Source: Poa pratensis (Eukaryota > Streptophyta > Magnoliopsida > Poales > Poaceae). From it: a stretch of 64,000 bases of DNA. Below the pieces are notes generated by a model that was not told the DNA's origin, did not search any database, and saw nothing but the letters and a program-made list of their open reading frames with translations. Location: the NCBI GenBank assembly GCA_947311845.1, contig CAMZMU010000080.1, forward strand, positions 44,628,359 through 44,692,358. The letters run 5' to 3'. Position numbers and translations under genes: made by a program. Numbering within the stretch: the first letter of the stretch is position 1; every line of letters begins with the position of its first letter. Positions 47,524 through 58,299 of the stretch are shown piece after piece.

Positions 47524-48903
47524 ACTCCAAAAACGATTGGCCCCCGCGTCGCACCTCGGGCGACACGGGAGGCGAACCCTAGCGCCGCCGCCAACTCTCT
47601 CCCTCCCTTCGAGCCTCTCCCTCGTCGCGGCCGGCGGCCGTTGTCGGCTTTGCTCGCGCGGCAGAGGCGGCGGCGGGGCTTCTCCTCGCGCCTTGCTTCA
47701 TCAAATCGGAGACCCATAGCACCGATGGATGGGGATCCGGCCGCGGTCGACCTGCTGGCCGGCGAGTTCGCCGGGCCTCAAGGCGGTGGCTCCCCTGAGC
47801 GAGGTGGGTGGTGCTCCGCCGCCGAGCTTGAGGTCAGGGTAGGGGCCCTGGGCCTGCTCGGGCTGGCCATGGCCACCACCGTCTGCTCGTGGATCTGGAG
47901 TTGGTGCTCCACCACGGGGTTTGCCCGCCGGATCCGGGCTGGATCTTGTGGTTGCTGCTGCCAACGGTTCAAATCGAGGTCGTGGTGTCACGCGGTCGCG
48001 GTGGTCGACGTCTGCCTCCGGTAGCTGCTGTGGCTATTTCCGCTTGATTGGCTTGGATGTGCGTGGAGGTTGGAAGCCGGGGCGGCGGCCCCGGGCGGTG
48101 GTAGTCGCGGCGCCGAGGCGGGGGTCGTGGATTTGGTGCTGTCTGGTGGTCATGGCCGCAAGGGCGGCGTGATGATTGGCGAGTGGTGACCATGGATGTG
48201 GTTCGGTAGCCATCTCGCAGCTGGCCACACTCGGTTTTGGAGGCAATTTGTTTGTCGGGGTGAAAATCTGCCAGGCTTTGTCTTGGCCGACGGCGGCGAC
48301 GCCCGTGGGCACCGTTACCTTCTTGAAGGCGACGTCGCGACTACCCTGCTTTCCCCCGATGCTCTGGGTGAAAACCTTAGGTCATTGGCCGGGCGACGGC
48401 GGAACTTCGGTGCCGCTTCCTTCCTGAAGGCGTCGCCTTCTGGAGTCCATGGTTGCCTCTCTTCCGGTGGTGGTTTGGTGGCGGTGACGGTGGCTTGTCG
48501 GAGCTGGAGTGTGCTTTTTTGGTTGTGCCCATCTCAGCGGGTGCAGCGTCCGTTGGTGTGTCGGCTTGAGTTCTAGGTGAGCTCTAGCCCACCGACGCCG
48601 GTGTTTCGTGTCAGCCTGGGATAGGGGTCCCTTTGGCGACAAAGACTGGACCGGGCGGCGTTGCCTTGTCAGTATGGATGTGCTCCACCTCGTCGGCGTC
48701 TTCGTCTCTTCAAGTTGTCTGATCCTGCCCCTTGTTGCTCCCGACCCAGCTTGCTTGGAGTTCTGCTATCACTAGTTTCTTTGTACAAGCCTTTGGCTTG
48801 ATCTTTTGTTTGTGTGTGTGGAGCTGTTTGTAAGCTGGTTTCAGCACTTTGTATCTTCCGCCATTGGCGTCATTAATTTAACGCTGGGCTACGGCCTCCC
48901 TTC
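47524..48903 (+). mobile_element. 1.38-kb retroposed unit with 17-bp target duplication
   Basis: TATATTGTGAAATAGAG occurs at 47507-47523 and again, identically, at 48904-48920. A perfect 17-bp duplication of this kind is typical of target-primed reverse transcription (LINE, SINE or processed copy). The body starts GC-rich with CCCTAGCGCCGCCGCC, like a plant 5' UTR, and ends with CGCTGGGCTACGGCCTCCC without a poly(A) tail. An ORF from the ATG at 47725 (MDGDPAAVDLLAGEFAGPQG) soon loses coherence, and I recognise no RT or endonuclease. It could be a non-autonomous LINE derivative or a retrocopy of a host transcript. Confidence 0.65.
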
Positions 48904-48991
48904 TATATTGTGAAATAGAGGGAGTAGAGTCTATGTGAGTGGAAATGAAATTTGGCCCATGTTGTGCAGTACGATTATGTGGCATGCTTAT

Positions 48992-49437
48992 CTAGACCTA
49001 ATGGTGGCCATCGGGCCGGTTTTTTCGGGCCGCCTGAGGCACCAAAATTTGTCCCGGGGCCAAGCACGACACGGACCGGGCTAGGGACGATGCCCATATT
49101 ATGTCGGTTTTTTAGTTTCCGACACGTTGGCCGGCCCGAGCACAACAAGAAAAACTTGGGCCGGAACGAGGCATGGCACGGGAACGGCCCAAGAAGAACG
49201 GAATTTTTTCTATATTTTTCTCAATTTTGTATATTATCCTGGATTTCCAAAAAAACAACAGGGCAAAACAGGCTAAACAAACACGAAATTAACAGGACCG
49301 TGGTTTTTTCTGGAAGGAGGCACGTGGGCTGGCCTGGCACGGCACAAACAGTGATTGGGCCTCTTCGTGCCGGACTGTGCCTGGAATGTGCTTGTTTGGG
49401 CCGTGACGGGCCGGGCTGATGGCTAGCATTAGGCTAG
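48992..49437. mobile_element. TIR element upstream of the PPTase gene (hAT-like?)
   Basis: The left end CTAGACCTAATGGTGGCCAT matches the inverted right end (CTAGCCTAATGCTAGCCATC) in most positions. GGGCCGG-type motifs follow inward at both ends, and many GCACGG/CCGTGC inverted words lie inside. I did not find a clear target duplication, so ends and superfamily are provisional. It carries no ORF of note. Confidence 0.45.
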
Positions 49438-50066
49438 GCCGGAAGCTGCGTACGGGTTCGAATTTTCTTTTCTCCCCACCCTCACTCGTCCCGATTTGTT
49501 TTTTTGTTTTCTTGCGAGGCTGATGTGCCCGATTTGGATCAACAGGAAACACTAGAGTAGAGGAGGCGCGCGCCGCCGCCGCCGCCGCCGCCAACCCAGC
49601 GCCGCCGTCCACGTCGCGGCCATCCCTCCAGCAACCCGCGCCGGTGCTCCTCGACGCGGATCCAAGGTTGCCTACGCCACCCGTACCTCGAGCTTTGCGT
49701 CCGCTCCGAGCTCGCCGACGTAGCTTGCCGTCCGATCTCGCCGTCCTCGCCTCTCCTCCGAGCTCCCCGACCAAGGTATCCACCGAGCTCGCCGACCTCG
49801 CGCCCGACAGGATTTCCTAGAGTTGAACTTTTGCCGAACACGCCCGGATCTGCGTCCCCGACGAGCCCCAACACCGGCGCCGCGATAAGCAGGTCATCTA
49901 TGATTTCTTTAAGGTTGTTAGAATGTGAAATGGCAGTAGACATCGTAAAACTGTCGCTGTTTCTTGTTTGCTCCGCCACAGGCTCGTTGGATTCAAGAAC
50001 AAGCTCCCTTGTTGCCACCAACAGCCCATGCTATAAACCAAATCGGGCCAGCAGAGGCGAAGCCGC
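49438..50066 (+). promoter_or_regulatory. Upstream region of the PPTase gene
   Basis: GC-rich DNA (49560-49830, with a GCC-trinucleotide run near 49570) is followed by a less GC-rich segment. CTATAAA at 50031-50037 could be a TATA box, but it is only 30 nt before the first in-frame ATG, so transcription may start elsewhere or translation at a later ATG. Confidence 0.4.
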
Positions 50067-53000
50067 ATGCGCCACCGCCTCATGCGCTGCCGCGCGATGC
50101 CTCTCCTGCAGGCGTCGCCGCTGCCTCCGAGGACGCTTGGGGATTTGGGAAGCCGCATGAACCACCACCTCCGCCGCCGCCGCTTGATGCCTCTCCAGCC
50201 GCCGCCGCCGCCGGGTGTTTCGGGCGGGCGCCTCTTCGCCTCCCTCTCGTCCCCGCCGCCTCTCCAGTCCCGAAGGTACGCTCTTCCTCTTCATTTCATC
50301 TTTTGTGCCGTGTAAGTTGTGGTTCATGCGAGTCTGCGAGGGACGTTGGCAGATCTGGGGTCAGGTTGAGGTTATGCTGCCAGACACACCTTGCAATTTC
50401 CAGGTGTCAGACCAGCGGGCTAGAGGCACACCCGCCACCTGTGGTTGAGCCCTGTGTGTAGTGTCCGGTCCATGATGTGATCGGCAGTATTGAATTTGGT
50501 TCAACGGTCAGGGGAATTGGGGATACGAGCAGACCCAACATCGCGGGGAGATTGCAGAGCAGGAAATTGGAAATTTGACCATTCGTAAGCGTTTTCATTC
50601 AGCGTACCGATCTGTTCAAATATGCTACTACCTCCGATCCGGAAAAACTGTCGTGGAGTGTGCACAAATTTTGTACTAGCTCAGTTGATTCTCCGCAACT
50701 CCGCCTATGTCTTCTAGGCATAGCTGGTCCCAAGCCCGGGTAAAGGAGGAGGGTTGTGATAGGCTTGGTGAGCCAACGTAAAAACTAGCCAGTCCCATCG
50801 GTATGGAACTCATTTGGGCGAGAGTAGTACTAGGCTGGATGACCTCCTGGGAAGTCCTCGTAAAATGGTTTCATATCTAAGTGTTGTGATAGGCTTGACG
50901 AGCCAACGTAAAAACTAGCCAGTCCCATGGGTATGAAATCCATCTGGGCGAGAGTAGTACTAGGATGGGTGACCTCCTGGGAAGTCCTCGTGAAAGGTTT
51001 CATATCTAGTCTACCCCAACTTGTTTGGGACAAAAGGCTTAGTTAAGGATCAGCTAATTCTCCGCGACAGTTAATTAGGACCGGAGGGAGTAGATTATAT
51101 ATCGGCACAACGGTACAGTTGGACTAGCTTGCACACGCTACTCCTATCATGGATCAACCCGTGCTCCGTGACCTTGCCGTGGCAGCCAACAGGCGAGGGA
51201 TGCGTTACACTCTGCTCCACGCAAGGGTTGCTTCGTCGTGTTAACTCCTTAATTAGAAAAGCCACAGGGGCTAGTCCGTGTTGGTCGAGTTTCTTTTATG
51301 TGGCATTTTCTAGTATATGTATTTGAATGTGGAAAGTATACTTTATATTAGACATCAATGCCAGAAGTTCGAACTTCGAAGAGTGCTAGCTTCTACCCGC
51401 TATTCCTAAACCTATTTGATTCACTAAATGTGAAATATGTACATTTCTTATGGGCATGACAATAAGATAGTACATGAGAATTGAACAAATCAGGAATAAC
51501 CCAACTGTTAGAGGAGGAAACAATTGTTTTCCTTTTGTTTCGAGGGCACGTAGATTGTTTGCCAGGGTTATAGTTTGTGGATTTCGTAAGGACTGGTAGT
51601 GAGCATGCACTGAAGGAGTTTTGGCCCACAATAATCATTTCTATTGGGTTTTGTTTATCTCTTTCAAAAATCTATATACCCAGATACTCCCTTGTTTGGT
51701 TATTCCCCATATTGGCGGACAGATACATGGTCTCGCTTTTGGTCGTTAGATGCCCTTCTGGGTTAGGCAAAGCTGTACTTAATTAGATTATGACTATGTT
51801 ATATTTACAAATGGTTGGTTTCTTATTCTTGTCATAGTTATTTGATGCACTGGAATATTTTGAAGGCACTAGTTTATGCGTTTATCTCTTTCATAGAGAG
51901 GTGCATGTCTGGTATCTTTGCCCAGATGAGCTGAATGATCAGTCTCAACTGAATATGTATGAAGAACTCCTTTCTCCTGTGGAAAGAGAGTATGCTGCCT
52001 CTATGAAGGGAACGACGTTACGGAAAGATGCTATGTTGTCCCGTGCATTATTGCGCACCACCCTCTCAAGATGTATGTAATCACCAACTGTCTACTACAT
52101 TGCTGTTCGCATTTAATTGAATTTAATGCATGTTACTGACTTACTTCCATTCAAGAAATCATGATGTATGTAATTCTTGCTATTATGATTTATTGAATTG
52201 CGAAATTTGTGGCAGATGTTTGATTCAGTATTGTACTTTGGTTAGAATTGACAGGAAATATAATCCTTTCCATGGGTGAGGGTAACGAGATAAACACATT
52301 TTCTTACTTGGTAATTTCTGTAATCATGAGGAAAAACATGTAGCTTTGTGAGAAAAACAGCTTAATATCTCTGGATAGCTTCAGCCGATTATGCAATTTA
52401 TGGTTCTTAGGTGCATGAGTTACTCCCTTTAAACTTTACCTGTATATAGGTGCATGCCTTCCATTTGTGCATTTCTTAGAGATATGGAAAACATGTGATT
52501 CAAGATCAACTATGTCATGTAACTTTTGACCTCTTGCATCCATAGCTACCAAGTGTACGGCCACTTTCTGGTGCACAGTTTTTGTAAATAATCATAAAAT
52601 GGAGGTTGAAACTATCTGCCATTTGACCTGTAATGTGGAAGTTTGGCATGCTGCTCAATGGTTGAGTTTATAAGCATTTTATCTTGCCAATAATTAGAGC
52701 ATTCTTGTCTTCTAATTCTTTCCAGTTATATTTTATACAGCATGACGCATAAACAGGATTACTGATATGCTTATTGCTAATTTGTTTGAACTAGACTAGA
52801 TACAGATTGTAAAATTGATCCAAGGTCATTTGAGTTTAAGAAGAACAAATTTGGGAAACCTGAGGTAAGAGGTTAAGTTTCAGCAGTTATTTTCTGCAAT
52901 TTTAAGACTTTTAATTAACTTTTGTTTGGTTGCTTTCCATGTTTAATCAGATATTCTGGCCACAGGATGATAGCATTGTCGAGCGACCTTTGCATTTCAA

Positions 53001-54498
53001 CATTTCACACACTACTTCTTTGATTGCCTGTGGCATTGCCATGCATGCTCATGTATGTTCCTTGTCCTCGTGACTACCAAAAGTGAGAGAACTAAATGAC
53101 CATGTTTTCTGTTTCTTTTTAAGTTACTAAGTTGATGTTGCTATTTTGTTTACTGTCTCAGATTGGTATTGATATTGAAGAGAAGAAGCGGAATACAACC
53201 AAGAATATTTTATCTCTTGCTCGCCGTTATTTCACCTCTTCTGAAATTGATTATCTAGCTGAGATTTCTGATTTGGATGCTCAGAGAATGGAATTCCTGA
53301 AACTATGGACTCTTAAGGTTAGTGAGGCTCTCTTTGGTCCTCTGCTTTATAGCCCTTTCCTATGCAACCACTACACGTACATTCTTTAGAACAATGAACA
53401 GTGATGGTATTTTCCAGTACTAGGTTAAAATCTGTTAACTGGCTTATGTGAGTGTGATATGGCCATCTCAAGCGTAATGTATCTGATTTTTTTTTCTATA
53501 GAAATGCAGATTTGGAATACATATCTACGGCGAACCCATTTTTAGATGCTAACTTGCTAAATCCTTCCTGCCATAACAATGATTATATTAAATGAATCAA
53601 AGTAAAGGACAAATAGATGCATCTAATGAATATCCTTTGAGGAAAAAGTAATCATCGTGAGAAGAGTTAGCACCAAAGTTGGTTTGCAGCAAATTTGCCA
53701 TATGTGAATTAAATATTCGTAATACTGATTAGGGATGCAGTTTTGCAAAATAAATTGCTTACATGCAACTATCATTGATATCTGAATTTTTAGGAAGCAT
53801 ATGTAAAGGCTCTTGGGATGGGTTTCTCAGGTGCTCCATTCAGTACATTTTCAATCATGTTGGAAACAAGTCAGAGAATTAGGATTTCTAAGGTATGCAG
53901 CTTTGACCTTTCTCCCTTGTCGGTGTCTTCAACATATTCTACTATGTATCCAAACATGATATTTTGTGACACCTTCTGACATGTGGGTCTCCTGGACACC
54001 TAACATTCATTTAACCCAACTACGAGATGTCATGTTAGCAAATTTCGCAAGGAAAAGTATATTGTTATTATGCATCATGGTACATCACAGAAATCAGGCG
54101 CCTTATTATTACATTGTTGCAATATAACAGGAAGTCGTTTTTTATCAATCTGCCTTGACTTTTGTTCGATTTGTCAGGCATCAGAATTATGCAAAGATTC
54201 CAACTCTGGTTTTGATCACCTGCCCGAGAATTGGCAATTTACACTCGCGGAGCTAAATAGTTCTCATTACATGTCAGTTTGTATAGAGGACGACTCCAGA
54301 AATCAAGGTTTGTATTGCCAGCTTGGGGACAAACATTTTGGTTATCTTGGTTCTTTCAGTTGCTCCATTATTGTTGGTTCATATGTTTCAGGTCTTGAGG
54401 ATAGTCCAGCACCAGTAGGACTAAAAGTATGGAAGACCATACCATTTGTAGAAGATACACTTGTCTCTGGAACTGATGCTTTAAAACTTATTGCTTGA
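50067..54498 (+). CDS. 4'-phosphopantetheinyl transferase (Sfp type), 8 exons, 347 aa
   Basis: Exons are 50067-50275, 51897-52072, 52800-52864, 52951-53052, 53162-53317, 53794-53892, 54178-54307 and 54392-54498. All introns are GT-AG and phases agree, giving 348 codons with the stop. The enzyme transfers the phosphopantetheine arm of CoA to a serine of acyl carrier proteins or similar carriers. Conserved motifs are HFNISHT (165-171), the Mg-binding GIDIEE (186-191) and WTLKEAYVKALG (233-244), all intact. The region LSPVEREYAASM (about residues 95-110) matches the N-terminal half of the plant family. The N terminus is Arg- and Pro-rich, so an organellar transit peptide is possible. Three in-frame ATGs (50067, 50082, 50097) leave the start uncertain. 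Intron 1 (1.6 kb) holds a nested MITE/retroelement. The gene appears intact and is unrelated in function to its neighbours. Confidence 0.9.
50815..50861 (+). pseudogene. 5S rRNA 3'-half fragment, copy 1
   Basis: Matches the plant 5S rRNA stretch from about base 62 to 108, with two differences (TAGGCTGGATGACC for TAGGATGGGTGACC). The 5' half, including the A box, is missing, so this is not a functional 5S gene. Confidence 0.85.
50945..50992 (+). pseudogene. 5S rRNA 3'-half fragment, copy 2
   Basis: A 48-nt stretch beginning TGGGCGAGAGTAGTACTAGG and ending AAGTCCTCGTG agrees with plant 5S rRNA throughout, as recalled. It retains the box C region but lacks the first half and the closing stem. 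Confidence 0.88.
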
Positions 54499-56043
54499 CT
54501 ATGTCAGAACTTGTGCTATTGCCTAATTGGTCAATGGAGATGCCACGTAAGCGACAGTCTGGCCGCTTGTTGAAAGGACTAAAAGACCGAAGCTCCAATC
54601 CTCCAAATTTAGAGTGCACCCTGTGTTTGAGATGTTGATTTTGTCATTAATAGAACACCGACTTTTTGATGATTTGGTTTGATATTGCATGACTTTGTTA
54701 GGCAATCGAACAGCTGCAAACAATTTAACGTGATGCCTGTAGCTTTCTCAGCTGGTAATTCTGGGTGGCCTCAAGCCTACGACCGGGCCATAAGAGTAAG
54801 AGACAATAAAAAATTCTCGGATTACTGGAGGAAGTGTAGTCAGGCCTCGGGCTCGCTTGAGCTTAGCCAAGCAATATATAGTGATATCTGGGAGGGCACT
54901 ACTATTCCGTCCGACAAAAATCGCAGCCCAATCAAATCAACAACATGCTTTCGAAATCAAGGGGACATAGATCCACTATACGTTTTCCAGAATACACAGA
55001 ATCCGCTGTTATGATTACCTTGTTACGGTGTGACGGTAGACCAAAGTACTCCTTCCAACATGCAGGAAAATATATGTACATTAACATTTCTTTCATATTT
55101 ACCGACAACACTGTGACAATAAACTCTTGTAGTATATCAATATGTTGGTCTAGCCAGCCTCATTGTTCCGCCAACAATGTGCTCCCATTGTTGCCGGCAA
55201 ACCTTTTGCCATGACCAGTAAAACGGGGTCATCATGCAACCAATGAGCTAGTATTAGAAGTATGACTAGGGAACTTCTTGGTGTTCATATTTCCACACGT
55301 GCCGACGTGCGTATGGGTTTTCTCTTAATTTATATTTAGAAACTATAGCAGTTATAGCACAGAAACGTAAACAACAATTATGTAATAGATATAAATAATA
55401 ATATTTATTATTTGGGTATATCTGCTTCAATAGCAAGGTGGATAGGATGGGCGACTTCGGAAGTCTGGGCGGGTGGTTCGCCGGTGCCCCCCAGCTGGGC
55501 TATTGGCTTCGGTAGCGGCCGTTTGTTTCGATGGCCAACACCCGAGCGGCGGCGACTTCATGTTGAGTCTAGACCTTCCTGCTCCGGGGGGCTGGGCTTC
55601 TTGGACTCGGAAGCTCTCTATGTCTGTGTGAGCTCTTTCTTCGGCTTCACCAGGGACACGGCGATGATGGGGTCAGCTTCAACGGCAGCTGCTCCGGCGA
55701 CTATGGGTGCACCGTCCATGGAATTTAGGGCAGTCGCGGGAGCGTGCTTGGTTGAGAGAGAGGAAAGGGTGGAGTGGGGATGTTGTGCCACTAGCTGGCG
55801 GGATAGGGTAGGCATCCGCGACGTGTCCGGTCGGACGCAAATCCAGCCCAAATTTAAGTTGTAAATGGATCCAAACGGACGACAAATGGACACTGATCAT
55901 TTCTCCCGCCACGTCGCTCTCTCATTCCCGCCTGGTAGTCATAGCACCGCCGCGCGCACCTAAAGCTCCAAAGCGAAGGCGGCCAAGGCGAAGGTGTCGG
56001 GGACTACGCTCGGTGTTCGCCGGCCCTGCAAGCCTTGCCCGCC
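54499..56043. other. 3' flank of the PPTase gene and unassigned DNA
   Basis: The first 150-200 bp are probably 3' UTR. An open frame at 54679-55014 has no recognised motif. AT-rich DNA at 55330-55420 is followed by a GC-rich stretch (55440-55860) with a 150-codon frame that resembles no family I know. This stretch may be the left part of the repeat that contains the next pseudogene. Confidence 0.4.
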
Positions 56044-57726
56044 ATGGAGCGGCCGGAGGGGGTCTCGGACCGTGATTGGCCGTTTGACGTCCTATGGCGC
56101 CGGATAAGCACGGAGGCCCGCGCCAGGCGGCACGTGAAGGAGGTGGCGAGGAAGGAGACGTCCATGACGACGAAGAACCTTGCCGCCTTGAACCAAGCGT
56201 TTGCCATGGGAGCAAGCCAGGAGAGCGTCACAACGGTCCGTTCGAGGAGCGGCGGCTCGCCGTCGAATTCGTCGTACTTCCTCGAGAGCGCCACTACCAT
56301 GCCTCGTTCTAGGTTTGACCCCGACCATAGGTCCCCCCCCCCCCCCCCCCCCCGAGTTTAGCGACAACGAGCATGGCGTCTTTGACCCGAACGCCCTCTT
56401 TTCGCTGACCAAGACTGTCCACGGCGGGATCGCCGGCCTCGCCGTCGATCTCAACAAGTCCTACGAGGGCTCGTCGTCCCTGCGAAGGGGGCCAGACGTC
56501 CCTGGCATTGACACCCAAACCCAGGCCGGCCGTAGCTTGTCGTTCGGCGCGGGTGCATCCAACATGGTCAAACGCGTTCCGGCGTGTTCGATGCCAACCA
56601 GGTACGGGAATATCACCTGATCACCGACGTTGTGTTTTGTGTGCATATGGATGAACGTTGATCGTCGGCGCTGTATTGTGTGCGTAGGACAATGTCGACA
56701 TCATGCATACCATAATTAATGATGGAGACCCCACGGTGTGATACGAAGAAGAGGAGGAGGGGTGATCGGCGAGGAGGGGGAGTACGATGATGAAGAAGAA
56801 GGGGAGCAGACGATAGCCGGCGGTGAAACTGGGAAGAAGTAGAGGAATGGGAATCGGGGCGTTTGTTGAACGACCAAGGAGGACGAGTGCTCGGTGGAAT
56901 CTAGGAAGACCGTGAGCGGGCACTCAATCACCGGCGCCAATCAAACAAGCGGCACCTATTGTACGAGAATCAAGAACTAGTTCGACGAGCGCCGGTTCAC
57001 CAAGGACAACTACAAGGTGCACATGGATCACAACAAAGGTGCCATCGAGCATAGGTGGCGTTGCATACAAAAGGTCGTCAAAAAGTTTCATGGGTTTCTC
57101 GAGAACATCCGCCATAGCCTCAAGAGTGGGGAAGAATCAGTCCGACCAAGTAAGTTCATGTCGGTGTTGTGTTTTGTGTGCATATGGATGACCCTTGATC
57201 GCCGGCTTTGTATTTTGCTAGCTCATCGACGCGCTAGTCTTCTATCGGGACCAAAACAAGGACAAGAAGTTCGGCTTGATGCATTGCTTCAAGTTAGTTC
57301 AAATTTGCGAGAAATAGAAGACGCACCGGAGACACTCAACAAGGGTTGCCGTGCCAACCTCAACTTCGATGCACCCAACTCGGAGGGATGACACATCGGA
57401 AACAAGAAGGCAAAGGAGGTCGTTGCGGCAACGCGATATCGAAGAGGGTTCAATCATCCATCGACAAGGTCCTCGCCGATGTCTCCTCCAACTCCAGCTT
57501 GAGGCACGCCGAGAATGACGCAAGGTGGTTGGCCTTGATGGAGAAGACCGACATCAAGCTTGAGCACGAGAAGAAGAAAGTCGCCGTGAATAAAAGAAGT
57601 CAAGATTTGATGATCATGACCGCCAACGTGTCGACCATGGACCCGCTGGCGAAGGCGGCGCACGACATGTTCCATGCCGCCATCTTGCAAGAAACGGGGC
57701 TTGCCCCGGCGATACCCACGACGTAA
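56044..57726 (+). pseudogene. SANT/Myb-like, NAM-associated-type pseudogene (transposon-related)
   Basis: Segment 1 from the ATG at 56044 reads SDRDWPFDVLWRRI and NLAALNQAFAMGASQESV. A C21 run at 56333-56353 shifts the frame to PEFSDNEHGVFDPNALFSLT. A GTACGG donor at 56601 and a GTGCGTAG acceptor near 56690 suggest an intron. Segment 2 carries several stops and then the SANT-like helix region VHMDHNKGAIEHRWRCIQKV (about 57015-57075). A second candidate intron spans about 57150-57220. Segment 3 ends with a coiled tail (KLEHEKKKVAVNKRSQDLMI) and a stop at 57726. Grass genomes hold many copies of this family, often linked to Harbinger-type transposons, whose ORF1 is a Myb-like protein; that link is inferred. 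Confidence 0.6.
56333..56353. repeat. Homopolymer C21
   Basis: Twenty-one cytosines inside the pseudogene, at the site of its frameshift. Length is unreliable in sequencing. Confidence 0.95.
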
Positions 57727-58171
57727 ATCGGCGACATCCAGGGCGAGGGCAACGACATCTAGGGCGACATCCACGTCGACGACGACATCCAAAGCGACGG
57801 CGACACTGTTTGATTGCGTATGGTCGGACTTCGCGGTGTTTTTTTTGATGCCCGAGACTTTGAATTCGTGTCATAGACTTTAATTTATGGCCGAGACATT
57901 GAATTTTTGCCGAGATTTATGTTTTATTTCAAATTGCAAAAACAAACTATTGGAAGGACCTATTGGTGCCACAAGTGGGGAGCGGCCCCCAATAGCCCGC
58001 AGTGCGTCCAAACCGGCCCAATAGCGCACGTCCGGCGCTTCTGCCAGACGTGTTTTGGGCGCCGCGAGCGGAGTTTTTTCAGTGCTACTTATCCAGTTGC
58101 AGAAGCGACCCCATAGGCTTGTACTTTCACGTGTCTAAAAAATTGTACACATATTAACTAGAAATAATATA
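57727..58171. other. Downstream part of the pseudogene repeat
   Basis: GC-rich at first (GGCGACATCC repeats), then mixed. CCCCCAATAGCCCGCAGTGC and GCCAGACGTGTTTTGGGCGC near 57988-58064 resemble ends of repetitive elements, but no partner inverted repeat was identified. Confidence 0.35.
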
Positions 58172-58294
58172 CTCCCTCCGGGCGAAAATAGTTGACTTAG
58201 ATTTGTCAAAATATGAATGTGTTACACACTAAAATATGTAAAGATACATCCGTATTTTGACAATTTTGTGTTAATCATTTCCAACCGGAGGGAG
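58172..58294. mobile_element. Stowaway MITE
   Basis: Starts CTCCCTCCGGGCG, ends AACCGGAGGGAG, flanked by TA at 58170-58171 and 58295-58296. The inner arms are partly complementary (TTGTCAAAATATG / CGTATTTTGACAA). Confidence 0.92.
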
Positions 58295-58299
58295 TAGGT

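Larger units (their letters stand above)
50697..51049 (+). mobile_element. RTE-LINE / 5S rRNA composite retroelement with internal tandem duplication
   Basis: It is flanked by 16-bp repeats at 50681-50696 and 51050-51065 with two mismatches (both contain ATTCTCCGC), the length expected for target-primed reverse transcription. It starts with a leader common to plant RTE LINEs (CATAGCTGGTCCCAAGCCCG, AAGGAGGAGGGTTGTGATAG). Then comes a unit of leader plus 5S rRNA 3' half, present twice with a period of about 130 bp. It ends CCCCAACTTGTTTGGGACAA followed by AAGGCTT, the RTE/Au-SINE-type 3' tail also seen at 3521-3547. It looks like a short non-autonomous passenger of RTE machinery. Confidence 0.65.
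50628..51090. mobile_element. Stowaway MITE interrupted by a composite retroelement (intron 1 of PPTase gene)
   Basis: The left end CTACCTCCGATCC and the right end GGACCGGAGGGAG are inverted copies, flanked by TA (50626-50627 and 51091-51092). The subterminal words ACTGTCG and CGACAGT also pair. The central part is occupied by a 353-bp insertion with its own target duplication. Without it the MITE is about 94 bp. Confidence 0.75.

Noticed and set aside
49289..50021. Minus-strand ORFs upstream of the PPTase gene
   Set aside because: Low-complexity GCC/GGC translations with no motifs, overlapping a TIR element and the promoter region.
50815..50992. Functional 5S rRNA genes or a 5S array
   Set aside because: Both copies lack the first half of 5S rRNA, including the A box, and lie in an RTE-type composite with a retroelement tail and target duplication.
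50753..51049. Cassandra TRIM (a 5S-containing LTR element)
   Set aside because: There are no LTR ends, PBS or PPT; the flanking words are RTE leader and tail, and the 16-bp duplication does not fit the 5-bp duplication of LTR elements.
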